Shown piece by piece: positions 36,972 to 46,091 of a DNA stretch of 64,000 nucleotides. Each line of letters opens with the position of its first letter. Positions within the stretch are counted from its first letter, which is position 1. The notes below the pieces were generated by a model. That model was not told the origin of the DNA, did not search any database, and saw only the letters and a program-made list of their open reading frames with translations. Origin of the DNA: Planctomycetaceae bacterium (GTDB lineage Bacteria; Planctomycetota; Planctomycetia; Gemmatales; Gemmataceae). The translations under genes were made by a program, and so were the position numbers. The stretch spans positions 124,001-188,000 of the forward strand of contig PNLP01000007.1 of NCBI GenBank assembly GCA_013823135.1. The letters run 5' to 3'.

Positions 36972-38537
36972 ATGAACCTGGGTTTCTACAACACGAACCT
37001 GCCGCCCCACCTGCGGGTCCTGAAAGACGAGATCGAAGGCTACGCCCGTGAGTACGGGCTCGACTTCTACGAGACAATCTTCGAGGTCGTGGATGCCGAC
37101 GACCTGAACGAAATCGCGGCATACGGCGGCTTCCCCACCCGCTACCCGCACTGGTCCTTCGGGATGCAGTACGAGGATCTGAAGAAAGGCTACGAGTACG
37201 GCCTGTCGAAGATCTACGAGATGGTCATCAACAATGACCCATGCTACGCATACCTGATGCGCTGCAACCATGTCGTCGATCAGAAGCTCGTAATGGCCCA
37301 CGTCTACGGCCACTGCGATTTCTTCAAGAACAATGCGTACTTCAGTCACACGTCCCGGAAGATGATGGACGAGATCGCGAACCACGCGGCTCGCATCCGT
37401 CACTACGTCGAGCGCTTCGGCGAGGACGAGGTCGAGGCGTTCCTCGACAAGTGCATGTCCATCGACGACCTGATCGACATTCACTCGGTCGCCATCAAGC
37501 GGCGAGACGACCACTCGAAGTACGACTTCGCCCCCCCGCAAGCCGAGGGCGAGGCGGAAGAAAGCCAAACCCGCCGCTTCAAGGCGAAGGGTTACATGGC
37601 GGACTACATCAACCCGCGTGCCACGTTGAAGGCCGAGGACGAGGAGCGCAAACACCTCAAGGAACAGCGCGTCGCCCACTTCCCCGAGCGCCCCGAGAAG
37701 GACGTACTGCTGTTCCTGATCGAGCACGCCCCGCTGAAAAACTGGCAGCGCGACATGCTCAGCATCATCCGGGACGAAGCCTATTACTTTTATCCTCAAG
37801 GCCAAACGAAGATTATCAACGAAGGGTGGGCAAGTTTTTGGCATTCAACGATGATGACGCAGAAGATCCTGCAACCGTCGGAGGTCATCGACTACGCCGA
37901 CCACCACTCAGGGACGATGGCGACGAGTTCGCGGCGACTCAACCCCTACAAGGTTGGGATCGAACTCCTTCGCGATATCGAGCGGCGTTGGAACATGGGG
38001 CAGTTTGGACCCGAGTGGGAGAACTGCGACGACATGGAGAAGAAGCGAAAATGGGACACGGGTGTGGGTCTGGGCCGGAAGAAGATCTTTGAGGTTCGCA
38101 AGATCCACAACGACATCACCTTCATCGACACGTTCCTGACGCCTGAATTCTGCAAGGAGCACGGCCTGTTCTCGTTCAACTACAACGAGCCCGGCGCGAA
38201 CTACGTCATCGAGAGCCGGGAATTCCAGAAGGTGAAGCAGCGGTTGCTCTTCAGCCTCACGAACTTTGGCAAGCCGTGGATCTACGTTGTGGACGGGAAC
38301 TATCGCAACCGCGGCGAACTGATGTTGCGGCACGAACATAATGGGGTAGATTTGAAAGGAGACGAAGCACGGGACACTTTATCGAACGTACAGTTCATTT
38401 GGGCACGCCCTGTGCATCTGGAAACAATATTTGATGGTCAACCCACCATCATGAGCTTCGACGGCTCGGATCACACACAACAAATCATCGGAGGGACCAA
38501 TGACGCTTCCCGAAACGCTCCTTCCAAGGCTAAGTGA
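36972..38537 (+). CDS. spoVR: SpoVR family protein (YcgB)
   Basis: 521 aa from the ATG at 36972, with GGAGGG 6 nt upstream. The SpoVR signature is present throughout: YEVVDADDLNEIAAYGGFP-type start, FGMQYEDLKKGYEYGLSKIY, NNDPCYAYL, VMAHVYGHCDFFKNN and NEGWASFWHSTMMT. SpoVR/YcgB functions with PrkA/YeaG and YeaH; it was named for B. subtilis spore cortex formation but is widespread in non-sporulating bacteria. The 3' end overlaps the next gene by 38 nt. Confidence 0.92.
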   Translation: MNLGFYNTNLPPHLRVLKDEIEGYAREYGLDFYETIFEVVDADDLNEIAAYGGFPTRYPHWSFGMQYEDLKKGYEYGLSKIYEMVINNDPCYAYLMRCNHVVDQKLVMAHVYGHCDFFKNNAYFSHTSRKMMDEIANHAARIRHYVERFGEDEVEAFLDKCMSIDDLIDIHSVAIKRRDDHSKYDFAPPQAEGEAEESQTRRFKAKGYMADYINPRATLKAEDEERKHLKEQRVAHFPERPEKDVLLFLIEHAPLKNWQRDMLSIIRDEAYYFYPQGQTKIINEGWASFWHSTMMTQKILQPSEVIDYADHHSGTMATSSRRLNPYKVGIELLRDIERRWNMGQFGPEWENCDDMEKKRKWDTGVGLGRKKIFEVRKIHNDITFIDTFLTPEFCKEHGLFSFNYNEPGANYVIESREFQKVKQRLLFSLTNFGKPWIYVVDGNYRNRGELMLRHEHNGVDLKGDEARDTLSNVQFIWARPVHLETIFDGQPTIMSFDGSDHTQQIIGGTNDASRNAPSKAK

Positions 38538-38976
38538 GTGGCGACCCGCCGGAGCCGGCCGTCACAGCTGGGCCGAATCGTTCCCCGATGCCGGCTGGAC
38601 GGTTCAGATCGCCGCGGACAAGACGGATTCGCTTTCGTGTCTGGTCTGGGAGATGACGCTCAACCGCACAGCAGATGTGCCAGCGGGTTTGACACTTTCG
38701 ACGTGGGCCGCCGGAATTGCATCCCGCGTTGCCGGGCTGATGGAACAGTTGAAGGTTCACGAGGTTGACCAGCACCGCGGGGAAGCCATCCTGCGAAGTG
38801 TTGCACCCGCGAAGAAGGGTGATGCCCTGGCTTACTACGAAGTTCGCCTCCCGAACCTGAACACGGCTGTTGTGCGTCGGTTCACGGCCAGCAAGGTCGA
38901 GAGCGGGCGAGACCAGGTTCCGTTCGCGCTTACGCATGAGACGATCGCAAAGATCGTCGGCGACATCGCGGGTTAA
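38500..38976 (+). CDS. Hypothetical protein coupled to spoVR
   Basis: 158 aa, cytosolic, no recognised family. The ATG at 38500 has GGAGGG 6 nt upstream, inside the spoVR coding region, and the gene overlaps the spoVR 3' end by 38 nt in another frame, so translation is probably coupled. The sequence alternates strands and helices (WTVQIAADKTDSLSCLVWEM ... YYEVRLPNLNTAVVRRF), resembling a small alpha/beta domain. Position suggests a fourth component of the PrkA/YeaH/SpoVR module in this lineage. Confidence 0.75.
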   Translation: MTLPETLLPRLSEWRPAGAGRHSWAESFPDAGWTVQIAADKTDSLSCLVWEMTLNRTADVPAGLTLSTWAAGIASRVAGLMEQLKVHEVDQHRGEAILRSVAPAKKGDALAYYEVRLPNLNTAVVRRFTASKVESGRDQVPFALTHETIAKIVGDIAG

Positions 38977-39096
38977 TCTCGCCACGCGACCGCTGCACAC
39001 TGAAAGCAATTCCGCCAGGGCCGCTACATTAACTGTGGCGGTCCTACTTCGTTTGGCGGACACGCCTGCCACCACTTCACCCCGCAGGAAAACAGC

Positions 39097-39879
39097 ATGC
39101 TTCGCAACGCAATCGCGCTCGTGGCCGTGGCACTGATCGCCGGGACGGCCCCCGGCGCGGTCGTCACCAAGGTGGTCGAGTACGAATACGACGGCACCAA
39201 GCTGAAAGGCTTCCTCGCCTACGACGACGCCCTGAAGGGGAAACTCCCCGGCGTCTTGGTCACGCACGAATGGTGGGGGCTGAACGACTACGCCCGCGAG
39301 CGCTGCAAGAAGCTCGCGGAACTCGGCTACGTCGCGTTCGCTGTCGATATGTACGGCGACGGCAAGACCGTCGATCACCCGGACGATGCCCGCAAGATGG
39401 CGACTGCGGTTCGCGAGAACCTGAAGACCTGGCGTGGCCGTGCGGAAGCCGGGTTGAAGCAACTGATCGCACAGCCGAACGTTGACGCCACCAAACTCGC
39501 GGCCATCGGTTATTGCTTCGGCGGAAGCACCTGCCTGCAACTCGCATATGCCGGGGCCGACCTCAAGGCCGTGGCCACGTTCCACGCTGCGCTGCCGACC
39601 CCCACGGCAGACGAGGCCAAGGCAATCAAGCCGAAACTGTACATCGCTCACGGTGCCGACGACGCTTTCATCCCTGAAAAGGCGATCACCGCGTTCAAGG
39701 AAGGGCTTGATGGGGCCAAGGTGAAGTACACGTTCGAGGCGTTCCCCGGCGTGGTTCACAGCTTCACCGTCCCCGAAGCCGACAAGGCGAACATCAAGGG
39801 GATGAAGTACGACAAGGCCGCCGACGAGAAATCGTGGAAGGAGATGCTCGCGCTGTTCAAGGAAACACTCGGGAAGTGA
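39097..39879 (+). CDS. Secreted dienelactone hydrolase family protein
   Basis: 260 aa. The N-terminal hydrophobic stretch (LRNAIALVAVALIAGTAPGA) is a signal peptide. Alpha/beta hydrolase of the DLH type with the cysteine nucleophile in GYCFGGS (about residue 139), a catalytic Asp in AHGADDAFIP (about 188) and His in VVHSFT (about 223). The VTHEWWGLNDYARERCKKLAELGY segment is family-typical. Substrate unknown; classical members open dienelactone rings in chloroaromatic breakdown, but exported relatives have other, unproven roles. Followed by a palindromic repeat. Confidence 0.88.
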   Translation: MLRNAIALVAVALIAGTAPGAVVTKVVEYEYDGTKLKGFLAYDDALKGKLPGVLVTHEWWGLNDYARERCKKLAELGYVAFAVDMYGDGKTVDHPDDARKMATAVRENLKTWRGRAEAGLKQLIAQPNVDATKLAAIGYCFGGSTCLQLAYAGADLKAVATFHAALPTPTADEAKAIKPKLYIAHGADDAFIPEKAITAFKEGLDGAKVKYTFEAFPGVVHSFTVPEADKANIKGMKYDKAADEKSWKEMLALFKETLGK

Positions 39880-39890
39880 CATACGACTAC

Positions 39891-39969
39891 TTGGCGAGCG
39901 GGGGGCGGGGCGTAAGTCCCCTGATCTTCAGTAGCGATCAAGGGCCTTACGTCCCCCCTGCTTGCCAAG
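39891..39969. repeat. GGCGAGCGGGG-family palindrome, copy 1
   Basis: The left arm begins TTGGCGAGCGGGGGGC and continues to CGTAAGTCCCCTGATC. The right arm is its imperfect complement, ending GCTTGCCAA, with a 9-nt loop at 39927-39935. It sits 12 bp after the hydrolase stop. Same family as 52046-52129. Confidence 0.8.
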
Positions 39970-40093
39970 GTTGCCGATCATCTCCTGGGCACTCGGCAAT
40001 GCACTTGCGGTTGCCCCGCACGCCGATTCGCGTTCTAATCCCGGATCGATACCGCCGCCGGACGCGGCCCATTCCGCCCGCAGGACGCCGAGC

Positions 40094-43000
40094 ATGTCCG
40101 ATTCCCTGATGCAGTCGCAGCCAACCGATGTGGAAGCAACCACGCCACGCCGCCGACGCTGGCCCAAAATCCTCGGCGGGTTCTTCGTTCTGCTGTTGGT
40201 CGGTGTGTGGTTTGCGCCAGCTGTCATCGCGAAGACATCACTGCTCAAGCGAGTTGCCCGCACGGCGGGTGCCGACCTGAATGGCACTCTGGACATTGGC
40301 AACGCATCACTCGGTTGGTTGTCGAACGTCGAACTCCGCGACATCACGCTGACGGATCCCCAGGGCCGGGTCGTCGTTCGCGTTCCGAAGGTCACGTTAA
40401 GCCGCACGCTGCTGTCGCTCGTTCGCAATCAGTCGGACCTCGGCGAAGTCGTCATCAGCAACCCCGTGGTCGAGATCGTCTGCGAGAACGACACGACCAA
40501 CCTCGAAGACGTGCTGCGAAAAGTGCTCGCGGATTCCGACACGCCACCCGGCCCGACCCGCACGCCGATCGCGTTGCGAGTTGTTGATGGCCTGCTGATC
40601 CTGCGCGACACTGGCACCAGCCGCTTCACCGAGTTCCAAGATATCGGCGTGCAGGTGAGCATCCCCGCGTCGCGTTCCGAACCACTCACGCTGAAGGTGG
40701 CCGCGAACACACCACAGCGGTTGGAGATCGACGCTTCACTGGGACAGATCAACCGCGTGTCGGTTGCGACCGGCGGGTTTGCGATTGAGGCGCTCTCGCC
40801 CTTCCTGCGGCGATTCGGGCCGGGGCTGTCTGTCGCGGGAGCACTGACTGCGGACGTCACCGCAACCTGGAGCACAGGTCTTGCGAGCATTGACGGAACG
40901 GTGGGGGTGAAGAACCTGGCGGTCGCAGCACCCGCACTCAAGGGCGACACACTGCGATTGGCATCGGCCGATTTGCCCGTGAACGTCAAGCTCACAGGCA
41001 ACACGCTTCAGGTCGATCGTGCCGAACTGACCTGCGATGTGGGGACGGCGAAAGTCGTTGGCACGTTCGACCCCGAATCGTTCGACAAACTGGCCGACCG
41101 GCCCGGCGTGAAGATCGACGCGAGCGTGGACGTGGCAAGGCTGGCCACGGTGCTCCCGCGATTCCTGCAAATTCGTCAGGGCACGGAAGTACGCGAGGGG
41201 AAACTGACGGTCGCCGTGGAAAGCAAGGCCGGCCCCGACGGCACGGCGTGGAGCGGCACGGTCAACACCTCCGCCCTCAAAGCCATCCGCGAGGGGAAAG
41301 AGATTCGCTGGGATGAACCACTCGCGGTTGAGTTCACCGGGCGGGTGAAGACCGGCCAGATTCCCACGTTCGACAAGCTCATTTGCAAGTCGGACTTCAT
41401 CGCGATCAATGCGAAGGTATCGTCCGACCCGGCACGCGATTCGATTCGTGCTGCCGCGAACGTGTACCTCGACCGGTTAGCCGTTCGCCTCGGCGAGTTC
41501 GTCGATCTTCAAGGTGTAACGCTCGATGGGCAAGCCTACGCGACCCTGGTTGCGTCTCGCGTCCCGACGGGTGAGTTCAAGGCCGAGACTGCGGTCGAAC
41601 TGAAACAGTTCGCGTTCCTGAACAGTAAGGGGAAAGGTCTTCGTGAACCCGCCATGCAGTTGCACCTGATCGCCAGCGGGAACGCACCCGCGAGCGGCAC
41701 CGTGGTCGTTTCCACCGCGAGTCTGGTCAGCACCGCAGGCACCGATGAACTCAACCTCACCCTGCTCGAACCGATCGCGGACACGAAGCAACTTAGCAGT
41801 GGGAAGTTCGACGCCAGGGTTACGGGGGATCTGAGCAGTTGGCGGAAACGGATCGCGACTGTGGTGCCGGTCCTCAATGATTACGTGATGGGCGGGAAGA
41901 CCACGGCTCGCGGCGTGCTTCGATTCGCAGGTGATTCGTTCCACATCGACCAGCTTTCGCTCGCGATCCAGAACGCCCGGTTCGTCGGCGCGGGTCTGGA
42001 TATCGACGAGCCGACCATGAACGCGGTTGCGAACCTGACGGTCGATCACAAGACTGGCACCACGACATTCGATAACTTCACGATCAACTCGGCCCCGCTC
42101 TCGGTGACCCGCGGGAAACTCGTGATCGAGTCGCCGAAGGGTGGGCAGACGGTCGTCTACGGCGGCGGCCCCGCGGTCACCGATCTGACCCGCCTCGGCA
42201 AGACGCTCGGCATTCACGTTAAACCAACCGACCCGGCCGTGATGTTCGGCAAAGGCACCGGCCCCATTCAGTTCCGCTATGCGGGAGACGTGACCACGTT
42301 CAACGGCCACCTGGATATCGTCAACTTCGTACTGGGGCCACGGACTGATCCGGCATGGACCGACCCCACGATGGCTCTGGACGTGGACGGCTCGTACACG
42401 CAATCCACTGACACGGTGGCGTTCAAGGCCATGAAGGTCGAGCGGCCCGGGTTGGCGGTCGCGGCCGCGGGGAGCATCGGCAAGTTCGACACGACCACCG
42501 ATGCGAGCCTAACCGGCACCATCACCTACGACTTCGCGAAGCTCGGCCCGAAACTTCGAGAGGAACTTGGTGCGGGGTTCGCGATCCAGGGTAAGGGAAG
42601 CAAACCCATGAACTTCGTGGGAAGCCTGACCCCGCCCGCGAAACCGGGGAGCAAGCTACCGCCTTCGCGATTCGCAAACGCAACCGGCGACTTCGCGATC
42701 GGCTGGGATTCGATGCAGACTCACGGGTTCACGATGGGGCCGGGAACGCTTCAGGCGAAACTCGCGAACGGCGTGGTGCGGTTCTTGCCCATCTCGGGCA
42801 ACTTCGGCGGCGGCAAGATTTCCCTGCACCCAACTGTGAACCTCGAGCCACCACCGGGGAACCTCACACTCGCGCGGGGATGGATCGTCGATAAGGCGAA
42901 GCTGACGCCGGAAGTCTGTGCCGAGGCGCTGGGGTATGCACTCCCCGCGATCGCGAAGTCCAGCAAGGCCGAAGGCGAAATATCCGTGATGCTCGCCGAG

Positions 43001-43552
43001 AACACCATCCCGCTGGTGGGCACGCGTCAGGCCACAGTCAAGGGATCCATTGTGATCCACAAGGCCACCGTGACGGCGGGTCCGGTCGTCACGGAGATTG
43101 CGAAACTTCTGGGTGCCGACAGCGGAACCATGACGCTCGCGAACGAGCAAACCGTGCCCGTTCGTGTGGAACGCGGGCGGGTCTATCACGAGAACCTGAA
43201 CGTGAAGGTCGGGGGCTACATCGTGAAGACAACCGGCTCCGTGGGGTTCGACAACACGGTCGATCTCGTGGCGGATGTGCCGATCCCCGGTGGCTTGCCT
43301 GGGTTCAAGAACGCTCCGGCACTGGCCAAGGCACTCACGGGCAAGCGAGTGCTGGTGCCGATCAAGGGCACGCTGGAGAAACCTTCACTGGACCCGAAGC
43401 AATTCCAGGCCGCAATTGCGAAGCTCGCCGAGAGCGTGGCGAAGGACGTTGGCAAGGATGTGTTGCAGAAGGAACTGAACAAGCTCTTGCCGGGATTCAC
43501 CGCTCCTGGCAACACCGGTGGCTTCTTCCCATTCCCGCTGCCAAAGAAGTGA
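40094..43552 (+). CDS. AsmA/TamB-like large envelope protein
   Basis: 1152 aa from the ATG at 40094, chosen over upstream in-frame starts because it precedes the RRRRW-flanked membrane anchor (ILGGFFVLLLVGVWFAPAV). The rest is long beta-rich sequence with AsmA-like features: DLNGTLDIGNASLGWLSNVE near the N-terminus, repeated GTVGVKNLAV-type strands, and a C-terminal AsmA-like part (DNTVDLVADVPIPGGLPG, PIKGTLEKPSLDPKQFQAA). AsmA-type proteins form elongated beta-taco bridges that move lipids between membranes. Assignment is by architecture, not by a decisive motif. Confidence 0.75.
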   Translation: MSDSLMQSQPTDVEATTPRRRRWPKILGGFFVLLLVGVWFAPAVIAKTSLLKRVARTAGADLNGTLDIGNASLGWLSNVELRDITLTDPQGRVVVRVPKVTLSRTLLSLVRNQSDLGEVVISNPVVEIVCENDTTNLEDVLRKVLADSDTPPGPTRTPIALRVVDGLLILRDTGTSRFTEFQDIGVQVSIPASRSEPLTLKVAANTPQRLEIDASLGQINRVSVATGGFAIEALSPFLRRFGPGLSVAGALTADVTATWSTGLASIDGTVGVKNLAVAAPALKGDTLRLASADLPVNVKLTGNTLQVDRAELTCDVGTAKVVGTFDPESFDKLADRPGVKIDASVDVARLATVLPRFLQIRQGTEVREGKLTVAVESKAGPDGTAWSGTVNTSALKAIREGKEIRWDEPLAVEFTGRVKTGQIPTFDKLICKSDFIAINAKVSSDPARDSIRAAANVYLDRLAVRLGEFVDLQGVTLDGQAYATLVASRVPTGEFKAETAVELKQFAFLNSKGKGLREPAMQLHLIASGNAPASGTVVVSTASLVSTAGTDELNLTLLEPIADTKQLSSGKFDARVTGDLSSWRKRIATVVPVLNDYVMGGKTTARGVLRFAGDSFHIDQLSLAIQNARFVGAGLDIDEPTMNAVANLTVDHKTGTTTFDNFTINSAPLSVTRGKLVIESPKGGQTVVYGGGPAVTDLTRLGKTLGIHVKPTDPAVMFGKGTGPIQFRYAGDVTTFNGHLDIVNFVLGPRTDPAWTDPTMALDVDGSYTQSTDTVAFKAMKVERPGLAVAAAGSIGKFDTTTDASLTGTITYDFAKLGPKLREELGAGFAIQGKGSKPMNFVGSLTPPAKPGSKLPPSRFANATGDFAIGWDSMQTHGFTMGPGTLQAKLANGVVRFLPISGNFGGGKISLHPTVNLEPPPGNLTLARGWIVDKAKLTPEVCAEALGYALPAIAKSSKAEGEISVMLAENTIPLVGTRQATVKGSIVIHKATVTAGPVVTEIAKLLGADSGTMTLANEQTVPVRVERGRVYHENLNVKVGGYIVKTTGSVGFDNTVDLVADVPIPGGLPGFKNAPALAKALTGKRVLVPIKGTLEKPSLDPKQFQAAIAKLAESVAKDVGKDVLQKELNKLLPGFTAPGNTGGFFPFPLPKK

Positions 43553-43613
43553 CCGCGTGCCCGCTGCGGGGTTCGTGGTTTCGTGCTAACATGCCCGAAA
43601 CCACGGATCGACC

Positions 43614-44237
43614 ATGGCATCATTTCACAACTGGCTCGAACGCATCCTGACGCGGGGCGAATCCGTGCAGGACGCCCCACCCGAGTTACCACAGTCCGAG
43701 ATCGGGGAAGCGGAACCGCTACTTCGAACCGCGTATGCCACACACGCACTCGATGTCGCCGGGCCGCCCCTCGCATTCGACCCGGTTGCAGCATGTGGAG
43801 CCGCCGTCGTGCTGGCTCGGGCTTGCTGGTTCCTGGTGCGTGACCACGACACACGCGAAGCGGTCACGCTCACGCTGAAGATCGACCCCTCTCCCGCCGC
43901 ACAACTGTCCGCCGACGTCACGCTGCGGTTCCTGCCGGCTGTCTACCGGCGTGCTCGCCTCCGCGAACCTCAGCGCGAGCTTGAGAGTCAGGTTGAGCAA
44001 CTGCTGCGTGCCTGGCCGCTATCGGGAGTGCTCGCCGACCTGGACGGTTCACCATCGGTCGCTCCCGAGTTCGGCGGCCACATGGGTTTGCAACTGCTCT
44101 ACACCGAAAGGCTCGCGGCAACCGGCCGCCCTGGCTGGGTGCCTGTCTCACCAGCGGCGAGAGAGTGGGCCGAGCGAGTCTATCTGGAACGTGGCAAGCC
44201 GCTGCCCGCGTTCGCGCCCGAGGAAACCCATGACTGA
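43614..44237 (+). CDS. First gene of the MoxR/vWA/propeller operon, unknown family
   Basis: 207 aa, cytosolic. Mixed alpha/beta with a conserved-looking core (AFDPVAACGAAVVLARACWFLV; LTADVTLRFLPAVYRRAR-like segment) and no catalytic motif I recognise. It overlaps the MoxR gene by 8 nt. Small proteins of the bpX type accompany MoxR-vWA-beta-propeller systems; this could be one of those families, but I cannot say which. The product probably associates with the ATPase or propeller proteins encoded downstream. Confidence 0.7.
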   Translation: MASFHNWLERILTRGESVQDAPPELPQSEIGEAEPLLRTAYATHALDVAGPPLAFDPVAACGAAVVLARACWFLVRDHDTREAVTLTLKIDPSPAAQLSADVTLRFLPAVYRRARLREPQRELESQVEQLLRAWPLSGVLADLDGSPSVAPEFGGHMGLQLLYTERLAATGRPGWVPVSPAAREWAERVYLERGKPLPAFAPEETHD

Positions 44238-45366
44238 TTCGCCCGCAGATCGACTCCGCCGCCACGCTTCCGAAACGCTCAAATCGCGGTTCGTCGGTCG
44301 CGACGAGGTGATCGACCTCATCGCGCTCGCGGTCGTGGCCGGCGAGCACCTGTTCCTGTTCGGGCCACCCGGAACGGCGAAGTCGCTGCTCGTTCGCGAG
44401 TTCGCCGGGGCCGTGCGCTGTCGATACTTCGAGTACCTGCTCACGCGTTTCTCAGAGCCGAACGAACTCTTCGGCCCGGTCGATCTGGCACGGCTGCGGG
44501 AAGGGGTCGTCGCAACGGTCACCACCGGAATGCTCCCCGAAGCAGAGTTCGCGTTCCTCGACGAGTTGTTTAACGCGAACAGCGCGATCCTGAACAACCT
44601 TCTCACGGTGCTGAACGAGCGGGTGTACCGCCGCGGCGCGGAGACGCATCGCCTCCCGCTTCTCAGTGTCTTCGCGGCGTCGAACCACTTGCCCGAGGAC
44701 GACGCACTCCAGGCACTCTTCGACCGCTTCCTGCTCCGCTGCAAGGTGGATGCTCTCCCCGCAGCGCAACTGCCCGGCTTGCTCGCCGCGGGCTGGGCTA
44801 TCGAACGGAACGGCAAGCCGCGAAGCGAGTCACACGACGCACCCACCGCCGACGACCTGCGCGAGTTGACGCGGCAGGCCAAACAAGTCGATCTCGCTGC
44901 CGTGCTGGAACCGTATGCCGACGCGATCACGAAGGTGCGTGACCTGGGCGTCGCGCTCTCGGATCGGCGTGCGGTGAAGGTGCTGAAACTGGTCGCGGCT
45001 TCGGCTGTGATGTGCGGGCGGTCCGCAGCGAATCCGTCCGACCTCTGGGTTCTTCGTTACGTCTGGGACCGAGCCGAGCAGATCGGGCCGCTGGGCACGT
45101 TGGTAACGGGAATTCTCGAACGCACGCCCGATGCCGAGGGGCCGCACCCGCGAGCACGACGGCCCGAAACGGTGGACCCCGAATCGCTCGCGGCTGAGTT
45201 GGAAGCAGCGGAACGCGAACTGGCTTCCGGGTTGAAGTTGGTCGAACTTGCTCGACTGCGGGAACGAGTGCAGGCAGTCGCGGATCGGGCTGCTTGGGTG
45301 ACGGAGGCTACCGGTCGCACGCACTTGCTCGCGAAGACCGCGGGGTTGCTGGAGAAACTCGGATGA
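44230..45366 (+). CDS. MoxR-family AAA+ ATPase
   Basis: 378 aa from the ATG at 44230. MoxR AAA+ core: FVGRDEVIDLIALAVVAGEH, Walker A GPPGTAKS (about residue 45), FEYLLTRFSEPNELFGPVDL, Walker B FAFLDELFN (about 108), sensor 1 ASNHLPED, arginine finger ALFDRFLLR, then a C-terminal lid and coiled region. MoxR proteins are chaperone-like ATPases that act on vWA-domain partners. Here the partner is probably the 942-aa protein two genes downstream. Overlaps neighbours by 8 and 4 nt. Confidence 0.92.
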   Translation: MTDSPADRLRRHASETLKSRFVGRDEVIDLIALAVVAGEHLFLFGPPGTAKSLLVREFAGAVRCRYFEYLLTRFSEPNELFGPVDLARLREGVVATVTTGMLPEAEFAFLDELFNANSAILNNLLTVLNERVYRRGAETHRLPLLSVFAASNHLPEDDALQALFDRFLLRCKVDALPAAQLPGLLAAGWAIERNGKPRSESHDAPTADDLRELTRQAKQVDLAAVLEPYADAITKVRDLGVALSDRRAVKVLKLVAASAVMCGRSAANPSDLWVLRYVWDRAEQIGPLGTLVTGILERTPDAEGPHPRARRPETVDPESLAAELEAAERELASGLKLVELARLRERVQAVADRAAWVTEATGRTHLLAKTAGLLEKLG

Positions 45367-46091
45367 GCAAGCCTGACCGCTGGCGAGAAGTCACCGCGGC
45401 CCGCATCCCCGCCGAGCACCTCACCGCGCTGGCCACCGTTCGCAACCTGGACGGCCTGCGAGTCCATCTCGTCGAATCGACCGCGTGGGTTCGCTGGTCG
45501 GTTCACGGGGCCGAAATCGTGAACTGCCTGCTGCCGATACCGGGCGTGGCATTGTTCGTTCGACGACAGGGTGAGATGTTCGAGTACGGTCGTCGGCTTC
45601 CTTCATCTGAGGTTCCGCCAATCGGAGATGGCTTGCCGGTCTCGGCTGTGTTGGTTCCCGCACGATTTGAGATCACCCCGCCACCCACAGAGCCACTCGC
45701 TCCGGCTGTGTTGCGGATCATCCGCGGTGGGGAACCGAAGCCGGCCTCGGCATTGATCTGCAACACCGCTGATCTGCTGAAGTGGGCCGAATACGCGACC
45801 ACGGCCGAACTCGCAGCAGTGCGAGCGGCACGCTGCGGTGAACGTGCCCTTCTGCTGGGCTCACGACTTCCTGCGATTGGCGGTTCGGTTCGCTACTGGG
45901 GGAAGGATGTGCTCGTGCCGGTCGGGTTCCGCACCGAGCCGGAGTTGTCGCCGACAGCGATCCGGGCTGCGTGCGGCGCGGCCGACGACGAACTCGTTCT
46001 GCTCGATGAGCAAGGTGTCGAGGTGATTCCGCAAAGCGTCTTCCGGCCGCTCACACGGGCAGGGATTCGGCTGGGGGTCGCGCAACTGTGA
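45363..46091 (+). CDS. Operon protein, likely bpX-type domain
   Basis: 242 aa starting at the ATG overlapping the MoxR stop (ATGA). Cytosolic, mainly beta with a helical insert (LLKWAEYATTAELAAVRAARCG). Repeated strand-turn patterns (GSVRYWGKDVLVPVGFRTEP) resemble small beta domains. No catalytic motif. Its end overlaps the vWA gene start by 4 nt. In the MoxR-vWA-beta-propeller systems described for bacteria, one or two such small proteins of the bpX group are encoded next to the ATPase; I infer that role from context only. Confidence 0.65.
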   Translation: MSKPDRWREVTAARIPAEHLTALATVRNLDGLRVHLVESTAWVRWSVHGAEIVNCLLPIPGVALFVRRQGEMFEYGRRLPSSEVPPIGDGLPVSAVLVPARFEITPPPTEPLAPAVLRIIRGGEPKPASALICNTADLLKWAEYATTAELAAVRAARCGERALLLGSRLPAIGGSVRYWGKDVLVPVGFRTEPELSPTAIRAACGAADDELVLLDEQGVEVIPQSVFRPLTRAGIRLGVAQL

